Shown piece by piece: positions 12,163-21,753 of a stretch of 64,000 nt of DNA; within the stretch, counting starts at the first letter, position 1, and each line of letters starts with the position of its first letter. The position numbers were made by a program, and so were the translations under genes. Below the pieces are notes generated by a model, which had not been told where the DNA came from, made no database searches, and saw nothing but the letters and a program-made list of their open reading frames with translations. The DNA is from Enoplolaimus lenunculus (lineage: Eukaryota > Nematoda > Enoplea > Enoplida > Thoracostomopsidae), in NCBI GenBank assembly GCA_030248215.1, contig JASANG010001285.1:1-64000 (forward strand), written 5' to 3'.

Positions 12163-12577
12163 AGGTGCAACCGAAATTACAATTTACCGGAACTGGAATT
12201 TGAAATAAATTACCGGAAACGGAACCGGAAATGAAAAACACATGCCACCGAAAAATTCGTTTTGATTTTTTTGCAATATGTGGTGAAATAACTTTTAGTT
12301 GGAGATAGGTACTCACTTTGTCTGCTGTATTTCAGAATTTCATAATCTACGGAAGCAAAATCTACCTTCGATAGTTTATTTTCGACGATTTTCAATGTTT
12401 ACTTACTATACGAACAGAAATCTACTAAATTTCTAGTCATTTTTAGGAAAATATCTTAATTTCCACCGACCAAAATTTAATACCGAAATTTTTAATTCCG
12501 GTTACCGGAACCGGAAGGTAAAATATGCAAGAACCGGAAGGTAAAATATGCCGGAACCGGAATCTCGGTTGCACCAT
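12163..12577. mobile_element. Hexamer MITE, ACCGGA type, next to zinc-finger exon 1
   Basis: The ends GGTGCAACCGAAATTACAA and CGGTTGCACC, and ACCGGAACCGGA subterminal blocks, match the copies at 19548 and 20450. Its end lies only about 25 bases upstream of the first zinc-finger coding exon and supplies the tract before the CTTTATCAG acceptor-like site. Confidence 0.65.
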
Positions 12578-12712
12578 GGTACTGACATAAATACAAAACT
12601 TTAGCTACACATCGTAAAATGTTATGAGCTGCAGCAAAGCAAAATTATACAACACGCCAAAAATTTGCTATTGCGCGCAATAAGAAAACAGAGTGCATCC
12701 GGATATTCAGTT

Positions 12713-13050
12713 CAGAGGGCGGCACCGATTCGTGATTTAACCGAATCCAAATCCGTGATCTGACCGAATCCGAATCTTGTATGTTGCAAATTTCAGTTAT
12801 ATCTATAATTTGTTTCAGGATATACGCAATGCCAGCCGTATAATTTTTAAACGTTAATATCTTTAGTGCACAACCTCTTTTAAGATTTGTGACTGGAACA
12901 AAATTTTTTATTAATATAACAAGTTATTTAAAATTTTTATTGTTTAAAACTAAAAAACATATTGCCGAACATTGTTGGATTCGGCTTTTGAATTCCGCTA
13001 TTTAACAACCGAATTCGAATCCGAATCCGAACATTTGCTGCCACCCCGCT
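12713..13050. mobile_element. Hexamer MITE, GAATCC type
   Basis: Facing ends GGGCGGCACCGATTCG and CATTTGCTGCCACCCC flank arrays of CCGAATCCGAATCC words. It has the same architecture as the ACCGGA family but a different hexamer. No coding sequence. Confidence 0.5.
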
Positions 13051-13116
13051 GGATCTGATTTAATACTAGGCAAGATATATTTTGCTGGACTCGAATACTT
13101 CGAACAATGCACAATT

Positions 13117-14418
13117 TTAGACGCTATATTCAGTTCCGTAAAAAGATTCGCCATTCGGATCTGGGTCAGGTATCCTGTAAATGAATATTGGGTCGCACTC
13201 TGAATTATAAACATACACGCACACTAGCGCACGTCAAAATCAGAACAATTACTTTCAATAACTACGTATATCTATCTATCTAACAGCTTTCTAACGGAAA
13301 ACATGATACATACTACAAATCTGTCGATATATTATTAATGCTTGATCAACAAACACTATATTCGTCGTCAAAACTATTTTTGTTTTTTAAACTTTTCCGA
13401 GCTGCAGGGGTTTTCATGGTGATTTGGGTTTTCAAGAATTTTCGTGATTCTGTAAAAATGCTGGGTTAATCATAGTCACTGTTTTTAGAGCTGCGGCGAC
13501 ACAAACTAAACCACACAGGAAAAATATATAACCCTTGTATGTATACGTATATTAAATATTTTTGTACCTGACCGCCTTGTTGAGTTTGCTGTTTCGGAAT
13601 TTTCAAGCATAGACGTGCTATCTGAAAAACAATGATTATAGACAAACGTATAACAAGTGCATTAAGGCTGTACACGACCACGCCTGGAAAATGTCAGGTG
13701 CAAATACACACATAATTTTCATAAAAACCAAATCCTATGGAAAAACTTAATATATACCCAACAAACGAAATGACGCCTGAATATAGCATAAACACTGTCA
13801 AATAATATACGTGCTACGTATATATAATATCTAAGAAAAACAACAAATGTATATATATCAGGGAGCGACTGGATCGCAAATTTTTTACCGGAAACGGATG
13901 TTAACCGGATAGTGTGTTTTTAAAATAAATCAATTTTTAGCACGTTAATGCGTCAGTAAATGTTAATTTATCTTTAGTAAACGGAATATTGCGTTTATTT
14001 AAGAGCGTCTCCAAATACTGCAAAATAATTGTGTGAAGCTGCAAATAATTGGTATGTTTCGGTAATAAAATCCGAATCGCTGTCTTACTCATATGGAAAA
14101 ATACTGCTTTAAACCAATACTGTATACTTGCATGTAATGGGACTGACAACATAACATCTCACAACATAATATATATTATACAGTTGTGTAGTGTATTAAA
14201 ACAATTAGGTTTACATAGCTGGGAGGCGCGCTACTGCGCAAACATATTTGAGTTTAACGAGCGACAATTTATGCCACTCCTTTGAACTCAAAGCTGGTAA
14301 AAAACCGCAAATTTCACGCCATTGTGCACGCTGTTCCGATAATCAACTGGGTGTATAGTGTATTACCTGACGGTAGATCACATAGCAGGTGTTTAAAATC
14401 AGAATCACCAGATTCCAT
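13117..14418 (-). CDS. Candidate small gene or alternative 5' exons (three exons, 62 aa)
   Basis: Exons 14418-14367, 13621-13568 and 13199-13117 have good splice sites (CAG/GTAATA, TTTTTCAG, CAG/GTACAA, AATTCAG) and all join in phase 1. The ATG is directly preceded by an in-frame TGA. The product starts MESGDSDFKHLLCDLPS, passes through a Ser/Asn/Thr-rich middle and ends GESFYGTEYSV. I recognise no family. Exon 2 also ends in the phase of zinc-finger exon 1, so the first two exons could instead be an alternative promoter feeding zinc-finger exon 2 at 10835. A further open stretch at 14126-13937 could be an alternative last exon. Transcript evidence would decide. Confidence 0.35.
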
Positions 14419-14640
14419 TCACCAACGTATATTCAGACTTGACGTAGTGATAAAAATTTGTGCAGCGAAAGCGAAAATCCAGCCACCTCAATTACAGTCG
14501 GAGCTTGTTTCCCAAGCTTGAGTCTTGAAGATATTTGACGGTATATATTTCGTAAAAACTTTTGTCGGTATATCTGCGCGGTAAGTGTACGCCAACCAAA
14601 AAACTGTTAGACATTTGAAGTGCACATATATAGTTATAAC

Positions 14641-15028
14641 CGGGATGGGTGATCTCGGTTAAAAATCGAGCTCGTGACACGACAGCTGACAACCGAGACC
14701 AATCATACAAAGTCTTGATCTCGGTTAACATTTGACCATAACCGAAAAAAATAAAAATTTCAAAATATATTATTTTTAATGCTTTTTTGTTTGGCGTTGT
14801 TTTTGTGCTATTCATAGCTTTTCTGTTTTTCATATCTATTCATAATTATTGCGTAGCTATTAAAATTCATAGGTAGCGAAATTTTTGCATCCTGAGTTGA
14901 ACAATACATTAATATATTTACTCAATCCTCGACATCTCGTCTTGGTTCCAAACAACCGAGACTCAAAATCCGAGACCGAGACCTGCAAATATCGATTCTT
15001 TCCGAACCCGAGACGTCCGTCTCGGTAG
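14641..15028. mobile_element. Hexamer MITE, CGAGAC type
   Basis: It starts GGGATGGGTGATCTCGGTT and is rich in CGAGACCGAGAC/GTCTCGGT words at both ends. Related copies are at 11395-11586, 18979-19334, 20915-21630 and 24570-24716. Ends of the type CAGGGATGG suggest a hAT-like source. Confidence 0.6.
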
Positions 15029-15192
15029 GACCTGTATGTCAGAACTGCACGGTCGGGACGAACCTTTCTTCAAAGAACTGCGGATATACTTGGTTTTATC
15101 CTTAATTTTTACGAGAGATGGCCACGCCGGGAATCTAACCTTGAACTTCTGGTTCGTGAATCAAGCGCGCTACCCATTGCACCACGCGGCCT
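15026..15192 (-). mobile_element. tRNA-derived SINE copy
   Basis: On the minus strand, TGGTGCAATGGGTAGCGC fits a Pol III A box (TRGYNNARNGG) and GGTTAGATTCC a near-consensus B box, spaced as in tRNA. The 3' part, including TGTCAGAACTGCACG, is shared with the plus-strand copy at 18783-18955. The acceptor stem is not intact, so it is a SINE and not a tRNA gene. Confidence 0.6.
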
Positions 15193-15597
15193 ATATCTTA
15201 ATCTCGGGTCGCCCAGGGGCAGGATTTTTACCGGACTCGGGAACCATAGCAAAGCCTCCAACGTTTTTGTCGACTATGCGTGTCGATCGTATGCTGCCGG
15301 CAAGCATAATGTACAGTGTGCATTGCATATATTACATATGCACCAGGACAAGCATGTTCACATGCTTACACATTTTATCATTGTGCCACGCAGCCCGCCT
15401 GTCTAACTGCTTCAGTAGCTATGTAATTCATTACAGTTGCATTAACACCGACAGTTTTTCAATTAAAAAATAAATGAGCGTCACCGGTCCACTTAAATTA
15501 TGAATTGCAGTTTTTAAAAAAGTACCTACGAAATAAAAACAGAGAAAAGTGTTTTCTACTTTCCAGGGCTTCACTTAAGTTCAAAAACTGTGCATAG

Positions 15598-15740
15598 AAC
15601 AGGGCCAGAACAATAGTATATTGGTATATTCCTAAGCATATTCTTAAGACTAAGCCAAAGTCTACGTAAAAGTTAGTCTTAAGCTTAAAACTGACTCTAT
15701 TACAGCACTACAGAAACATGATCTGGCCCTGTTCTGTGCA
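15598..15740. mobile_element. Short MITE with GAACAGGGCCAGA ends
   Basis: Inverted ends GAACAGGGCCAGA and TCTGGCCCTGTTC flank CTTAAG/CTAAGCC words. It is a diverged relative of the CTTAGG family seen at 29048, 38739 and 58491. Confidence 0.5.
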
Positions 15741-15762
15741 CGAAGATTGAATACTAATTGAA

Positions 15763-15990
15763 GCTACTTTGGTTACAATTGTATTCTACACAGCTCGTGT
15801 GGTGAGAAAAGAGCTACAGATGATCTGAAGTGCTTTATTGTTTTTGAAAAGATGAAATCTTTCGCTGCAGTACCTAATAATAAAAGAGGACTAGGCATTA
15901 AGTGCCCCAAACGGGTCATGAAAGAAGAATATGTTTCTAAAAACTGCATCAGAAAGAAATTTGTAAAGTGTAGAAACAGATTGAAGTAAA
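15763..15990 (+). CDS. Unassigned open stretch, possible exon (about 75 codons)
   Basis: A frame begins after a TGA near 15758 and stays open to a TAA near 15988. It encodes a Cys- and Lys-rich peptide with CGEKRATDDLKCF and GLGIKCPKRVMKEE. The only internal Met (near 15852) would give 45 residues. No clear splice acceptor fixes the left border. The composition is protein-like, but I recognise no family and it may be transposon-derived. Confidence 0.2.
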
Positions 15991-16157
15991 TTTTTATTGT
16001 TGAGCTTAATTGATACCAAAATGCACTACAAATTCCAATGAGTAATAATTAATCAGCTTAGACAGAAAGTTGGTTTTCAAGACTTTAATGTCTAGGATTT
16101 CAGACACTAATAGCCTTAAACTGGTCAGAAATTAGTGTCCTAAATGGTTAAAAGCAG

Positions 16158-16595
16158 TGCGCAACCGGAAGTGAAATACTGAAGCCGGAGTCGGAGCCAT
16201 AGGTCACCGAAACTTGCCGGCGCCGGAGGTGAGGCGAAATTAGGTTGTAAAAATGATGGTTAATGAGGTAATTTAAACCAATATCTGCAATGTGTTGTTT
16301 AAGTTGTTTGGTTTTTACTCTAATTCTTGACGAAATTTCGGAAATTCTTTACTGAAAATTGTGATATAAGTTGTTTGGTTTTACGCTAATTTTCTGCGAA
16401 ATTTCGGAAATTCTTTCCTAAAAATTTGGACAAAAGTAAAATAAAACGCGACAAACAGATGAATTTTGCAAAATTATGAAAAATTTCACTACTGAAATTG
16501 CCGGAACTTCTTGTAAAATTTCTACCCAAGCCGGAGCCGGAGGCCGTTTTCTGTCGGAGCCGGAGCCGGAGCAGACCTACAGTTGTACCAATGTA
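16158..16595. mobile_element. Hexamer MITE, GCCGGA type
   Basis: The terminal regions are built of AGCCGGAGCCGGAG words, with GCGCAACCGGAAGTG at the left and CTACAGTTGTACCAATG at the right. A sister copy at 17631-17930 keeps the cleaner ends CAGGGTGCAACAGG and CGGTTGTACCCTG. Confidence 0.6.
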
Positions 16596-17470
16596 TTTGG
16601 TGGCATTTTGACCAGTTTTCTGTAAAAACCGAATGCAATGTTGGGACGAGAAATAATCAGATTTAGTTTACTGGTTCTTGAGAAACACAACGAAATTGTT
16701 TTAATTCGCGCAGCGCAAAGCGGTAAAATTTTGAGGGTTGTGGTTCCTGAATTTGTTAGGATTGTGAGCGAACAATAGTTTACTTAGACTTATTTAAATA
16801 AATCTTAGAAAAACTTTCTGCGCCGAAGGTGGGATGGGTAAATAATCAACTCCTGTCACCTTCTGTGCTATTCTAAAAATAAAACTGGCAACCCTAGTTT
16901 TTTCTGCGACACGACAGACTTTCTTGGAACATGGTTTTGTTAATGAAAAAATTGAAACTGTATTGAACTGATGTTATTAGTTTTGCCCAAAATGTAGCTA
17001 AGAAGATTTTAATGCTGCATGTTGTGTACTATTTCAAGTACAAAAGCATGTTTATACTAGCAGCATACCTTAATATATCGGAACAGGGAAAATTGCCCGA
17101 ATTTAATTCACCTGCGGTTTTATACATATTGCGACCCGACGATCTTTTACCGATGCATTTCTAGTTTTACGACGTTTTTATAAATAGCATGTTATTTCTT
17201 TAAAATTTCCCCTGTTTTATTTACAATGACAGAGGGAAGTGCGATGATTCTGTCTTGTATTTAAAATCAGGAATGCGTAACAAATGTTGAACTATACCAC
17301 ATGTTAAACTTTAATTGTTGAGCCAAATAAAAGCAAGTAAATGATATATTGTTTTCGATCAGATAGAACGTCAATACTACTGGTATTCGTCAGTGTTTAA
17401 TTTTTACAATCATTCTCCTAAACGTGGTGATATTGAGCCGAAATTTTTAATATCTTCAGAGTTCTATAGT
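16596..17470. other. No recognisable feature
   Basis: AT-rich sequence without an exon, repeat family or RNA gene that I can support. Confidence 0.4.
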
Positions 17471-17478
17471 ATACTTAC

Positions 17479-17599
17479 CGACTAAGACCTAGCGATTGAA
17501 ACGAGCTAAAATCACTGTGTATTTTTTGCATGCTTTGTCCAAAATTGTAATTCTGAGGTGGTCTGATGGAGGCGAAGTACTCTATGTACTCTATTCCAC
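17479..17599 (-). CDS. Orphan internal exon candidate
   Basis: A 121-base stretch with a strong donor (AGTCG/GTAAGTAT) and a modest acceptor (AACAAG) encodes about 39 residues in phase 1-2, including EYFASIRPPQNYNF and KIHSDFSSFQSL. The composition is protein-like and free of repeats. I found no partner exon whose phase fits, and the acceptor abuts a MITE end at 17631. The family is unknown. Confidence 0.35.
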
Positions 17600-17630
17600 C
17601 TTGTTTATGACATAGGTGAATAGTACAAAG

Positions 17631-17930
17631 CAGGGTGCAACAGGAGGTGAAAAACACCGGAGCCGGAGCCGAAGGTCAACGGAAAATGCCGGAGCCGGAG
17701 GTGAGGCGAAATTAGGTAGTAAACATGATGGTTAGTTATTTTAGCCAATATCTACAATGTTGTTAATAACAGTAAAACGAAAACCGCTAAACAGATAAAT
17801 TTTGCCAAATATGCAAAATTTTACTATAAAATTGCTGGAACCTTCGACAAAAGGTCTACCCGAGCCGGAGGCGCGGAGGCCGATTTTTTCGCGGAGCCGG
17901 AGACAGACCTCCGGTTGTACCCTGGTTAAA
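17631..17930. mobile_element. Hexamer MITE, GCCGGA type
   Basis: It begins CAGGGTGCAACAGGAGGTG and ends CCTCCGGTTGTACCCTG, with AGCCGGAGCCG words inside both ends. It is better preserved than the copy at 16158. Confidence 0.65.
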
Positions 17931-18780
17931 ACATGACTATTCAGGAATATTTGTCACGCTTTGGAAACTCATCTAAAAATCTCAACAATTAATAGTGCAA
18001 GTCACAGTTACTTTGTTTTGAAAATCTATATGCGGGGCTCACGTTGCCATTTGTGTATTTGGTACTTATTTGTCACCTTATCCTACAAGGTATGGTAACA
18101 TGTATTTTTATGATATGATACCCATATGGGTAAAAGTAAAAGCTAGCTACCTATACGCATGGTTTGTATTTATCACCTGCTATGGGATGGTCAACGAAAT
18201 AGGTACCAAACGCGCAACTGGTAGAACAGGACTAGAGAAAGACTTATTTAACAGTATGACTCTTAAGTCACGGAACTATCCACCAAACGCAGCGCAGCGG
18301 TATTTCATTTCAAGTTTATATTAAAACCGTATAAGCTATCAGTGTGTTTTCAATAACTTAAAGAAGTTTGGTAAACTACGAACGTTTGTTGTGCACAGAC
18401 GCGCTCCTACAAATGACTTATGTCTTGGCTAAGGTTTATTACTGTCTGCTTAGCAATAGAAAACTCACCCGGACAGCACATGTCACCGAGGATCAAGTTT
18501 TCTTTCTTGTGCTTGTGCTGTTTTCTTCCAGAACGGGAAAGTCTTACTTAGCTAATTTATTTGTCGCAACTTGTTTGTTTCAGCGTTATTCTGGACAGTG
18601 GGTTCAATTCAAACTTGCAAATCATATATGCTTCGCGTAAGCTGTGCATTTGTTGCTGTTAGAAATTTGAATATCTTAATTCTCGAGCATGTGAGTATAC
18701 GCGGTTTAGCTTGTGTATGTGCAGAGTGTGTAATGTTAAAACGCGTACAAACTTATGCACATATAGCACCTGAAAAAAGT
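17931..18780. other. Unassigned stretch with two open frames
   Basis: Plus-strand frames at 18070-18324 (84 codons) and 18368-18640 (90 codons) are longer than expected by chance in DNA this AT-rich. Neither shows a motif, signal or splice context that I recognise. Confidence 0.25.
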
Positions 18781-18782
18781 AT

Positions 18783-18955
18783 GACGTCGAGCGCTTGGTG
18801 TATTGTGTAGCGCGCTTGACTCGCGTGCAAGAGGTTCAAGGTTCGATTCCCGGCGTGGCCATCTGTTTCGGAGAATTTTAGGGGAAAACCACGTATATTC
18901 GCGGTATTTCGAGGAAGGGTCGTCTCGATCGTGCAGTTCTGACAGAGCACATCAA
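18783..18955 (+). mobile_element. tRNA-derived SINE copy
   Basis: It contains TGGTGTATTGTGTAGCGC and GGTTCGATTCC as A- and B-box-like motifs, followed by a tail that shares CGTGCAGTTCTGACA with the opposite-strand copy at 15026. No intact cloverleaf is present. Confidence 0.6.
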
Positions 18956-18978
18956 TTTACACATTGCACTGTCAGCAG

Positions 18979-19334
18979 GTATGGGAGTGTCGGTCTCGGC
19001 AAGTCTCGGTATTTGACAGGTCTCGATATCCCTTTTTGTGTCGTGATGGTTTGCAACCGAGACCAGAAGTTGAGGATTCAGTAAACATTGTAAGTGATGG
19101 CCGAAACTAATTTTTTTGTGAAATTATGAAATTTTATACGTACTTACGCAATAATTACGAGCAGAGATTTTGAAAAAACACAAAAAACCTATGAAAAACA
19201 CAAAAAACTATGTAAAATGCATTGAAAATATTTTACTTTGAAATTGAAAAGCCAAAAATTGGCCGAGACTTTTCTTGGCCGGTCTCGGCAGTCAGGTCTC
19301 GGTCTCCGTTTTTAACTGAGACCGGCCATCCCTG
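18979..19334. mobile_element. Hexamer MITE, CGAGAC type
   Basis: It starts near TATGGGAGTGTCGGTCTCGG and ends GAGACCGGCCATCCCTG. The GTCTCGG words are dense in the terminal 80 bases at both sides. Confidence 0.65.
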
Positions 19335-19339
19335 ACTGT

Positions 19340-20240
19340 CAGTCTAGGTAGGAGGTGAGGCTATATGTTTTCACCAAGCAGCTGGAAAAGTGGGTTACTG
19401 GTAGTTTTAATCTAGCGATCTCCATGTCAGGCGGACGCTGTTACCGCTGTGCCACGTAGTCCGCCTCTCCATCTGCTTTTCTCGTCGATTATACGCCGAG
19501 ATGTATACTGCCGTCTAGCATTTAACACAATATGCATTGTATATATTCAGGGTGCAACCGGAATTACAATTTACCGGAGCCAGAATTTGAAAATTTTACC
19601 GGAACCGGAAAGTGAAAAATGCATTTCACCAAAAATTTCATTTTAATCTTATTTTTTGCTCTATTATTTGTAAAATAACCTTAGTCGAACATAGGTATTT
19701 ATTTTATTTGTTGTATTTTAGATTTTCGTCGTCGACTGAAGTGAAATCCCCATCAGTGGCTTATATTCGGAGTACAAGTGGCTTTCAAATTATAACACCG
19801 AAATTTTTAAATCCGGTCAAAATTTACCGGAACCGGAATCGGAAGGTGAAAAAATGCCGGAACCGGAATTCCGGTTGCACCCTGCATATATTACATATGC
19901 ACCAGAACAAGCATGTCTCATATGCCTACATGCCATTCCCTTGACCTTCCATCTTATTTTCGACTGGATACCATGTTCATAGCGCGGCAATTTACCGTTG
20001 CGTCTATGGAGTAGCCCCATGTCAGTCTAGGTAGAATCCAGGTCTTCAGCCTTTTCACTAAGCAGCTGGAAAAGCGGGTTACAGGTGGTTATGTCGACAC
20101 GTATGCTGCCGACTGCGGCTAGCATACAACACAATGTGCATTACATATACGAATAGCACATGAACCAGGACAAGCATGTCGCACATGCTTACATGCACGT
20201 GTTGTAAACGACACCATGCGGCAGATGTTATAATTTTTTC
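19340..20240 (-). mobile_element. Second tRNA-derived SINE family, split by a MITE insertion
   Basis: The minus strand near 19396-19470 reads TGGCACAGCGGTAACAGCG, a perfect A-box match, in a tRNA-like context. The rest of the element (CATATATTACATATGCACCAG and onward) resumes at 19885 after the MITE at 19548-19884. A partial second copy follows at 20024-20240, and a related 3' part lies at 15290-15400. Confidence 0.5.
19548..19884. mobile_element. Hexamer MITE, ACCGGA type, complete, with 8-bp target duplication
   Basis: It begins CAGGGTGCAACCGGAATTAC and ends CCGGTTGCACCCTG, with repeated ACCGGAACCGGAA inside both ends and an AT-rich core. The flanks TATATATT and CATATATT are a 7/8 match, consistent with an 8-bp target duplication as made by hAT transposases. 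It lies inside a SINE, so it is younger than that SINE. Confidence 0.8.
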
Positions 20241-20449
20241 TGTATGCTTACAGGGTGCAACCGCAATCCCGGTTTTTCATTTGGCAACCTCCGGTTCCAA
20301 TAATTTTTTTATGGAAATAAAAATTACGATACATAGTATTAAATTTTAATCGTTTTTAAATTTACTAATCTTTAAGAAGCCTTTTTAAAGCACTTTTCAA
20401 TTAGTGACGATAAAAATGAAATAGATTTAATTATATATAGTATATATAG

Positions 20450-20803
20450 CAGGGTGCAACCGGAATTACAATTTACCGGAACCGGAACGCGAAAGTGGAA
20501 AATACATTTCACCAAAAATTTCATTTTAATCTTATTTTTTGCTCTGTTATTTGTGAAATAACCTTAGTCGAACATAGGTAGTTATTTTATTTGTTGTATT
20601 TTAGATTTTCATCATCGACTGAAGTGAAATCCACCATCAATGGCTTATATTCGGAGTACAAGTGGCTTTCAAAAGAAATTCTTAAAAATTAACAAAGTTA
20701 AGAAAGCGACCAAATTATAACACCGGAATTTTTAAATCCGGTAAAAATTTACCGGAACCGGACGGTGAAAAAATGCCGGAACCGGAATTCCGGTTGCAAC
20801 CTG
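20450..20803. mobile_element. Hexamer MITE, ACCGGA type, complete
   Basis: The ends are CAGGGTGCAACCGGAATTAC and CCGGTTGCAACCTG. The core is closely similar to 19548-19884, including TCATTTTAATCTTATTTTTT and the CGACTGAAGTGAAATCC segment. A small insert near 20670 distinguishes the two. Confidence 0.75.
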
Positions 20804-20914
20804 ATATATATAAACATTGACAATCGCCGAAAATAAACTTTCGAAAGTAGATTCCACTTAGTGGATATGGAAAATCTAATAAGTTTATAGGTGCAATATA
20901 CGTATTCCTCACCA

Positions 20915-21630
20915 AGGATGGGCGGTGTCGGTCTCGCTTTTTGTCAGTTTCGGTGGTTTGCAAAACGAGACCAAAGAGGTGAAAAGCGATACGCAAACAC
21001 AAAAATTTTCTTTGGGTCGCAGGTTAGGTCTATAAGTACTTGCGCATTTCACCTACCAACACAGACCGAAAACGATCGTGGATCACCGCAACCTGGTTAT
21101 ACAACGATTCGAGAAAAAGAATGGCCCCTCCCGTTACCCAAAATTCTGTTTTTTGAAAGAAAACACAAAGCACTTTGATTTTATCGTGACAAAGCACAAA
21201 TACTTGCATTTTCGCGTTTAAAACATTTACAGCATGGTGTAAAAATGGGTTTCCGCAGTTATAACGTCTATGCTATGTTAAAAACTTCTCCAGTCTATTC
21301 GTTTGCCCGGGTTTAAAAACAACAGTATAGCTTTGAGTTAGTGTTGTAATGAGGGTGTTTTGAGACAATGGGATTTGTCCATTTGTCCCGAGCCTTTTCG
21401 AAGGGTATGGGGACAGTAGCCAAGTGAAAAATAAAGTAAAAAATAAAGTTTGGCGGTGTTTTATTAGTTTGATTGAAACGGCAATACAGAGCAGATAAAA
21501 ATGTCCAAAACTTGTGTCAAAAAACCTTATTTTTATTTCGGTAATGGTTAAAAATTGACCGAGACCGAGACAAAAGTCTCGATCTCGGTAGGTTAAATCT
21601 CGGTCTCATTTTTTTGATCGAAACCGCTCA
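20915..21630. mobile_element. Longer CGAGAC-type element upstream of ALYREF
   Basis: GGATGGGCGGTGTCGGTCTCG at the left faces GATCGAAACCGCTCACC at the right, with CGAGACCGAGAC words inside. At about 715 bp it is longer than the other copies, so its middle may hold more of the parent element or a nested insertion. No transposase is recognisable. Confidence 0.45.
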
Positions 21631-21687
21631 CCTCTGTTGCTTACATGTTATGTAAATCAACGTTGTTTGTTCTTAGTTGACGGTTGA

Positions 21688-21695
21688 TATATAAG
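21688..21695 (+). promoter_or_regulatory. TATA-like motif upstream of ALYREF
   Basis: TATATAAG lies 59 bases before the ALYREF start codon, between it and the MITE at 20915-21630. The spacing would leave a very short 5' leader. In AT-rich DNA it may be chance. Confidence 0.3.
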
Positions 21696-21753
21696 TTAGT
21701 TGTTTATCGTTAATCCCATACATATATTCATATAATTTATTAATCGGATAGAT

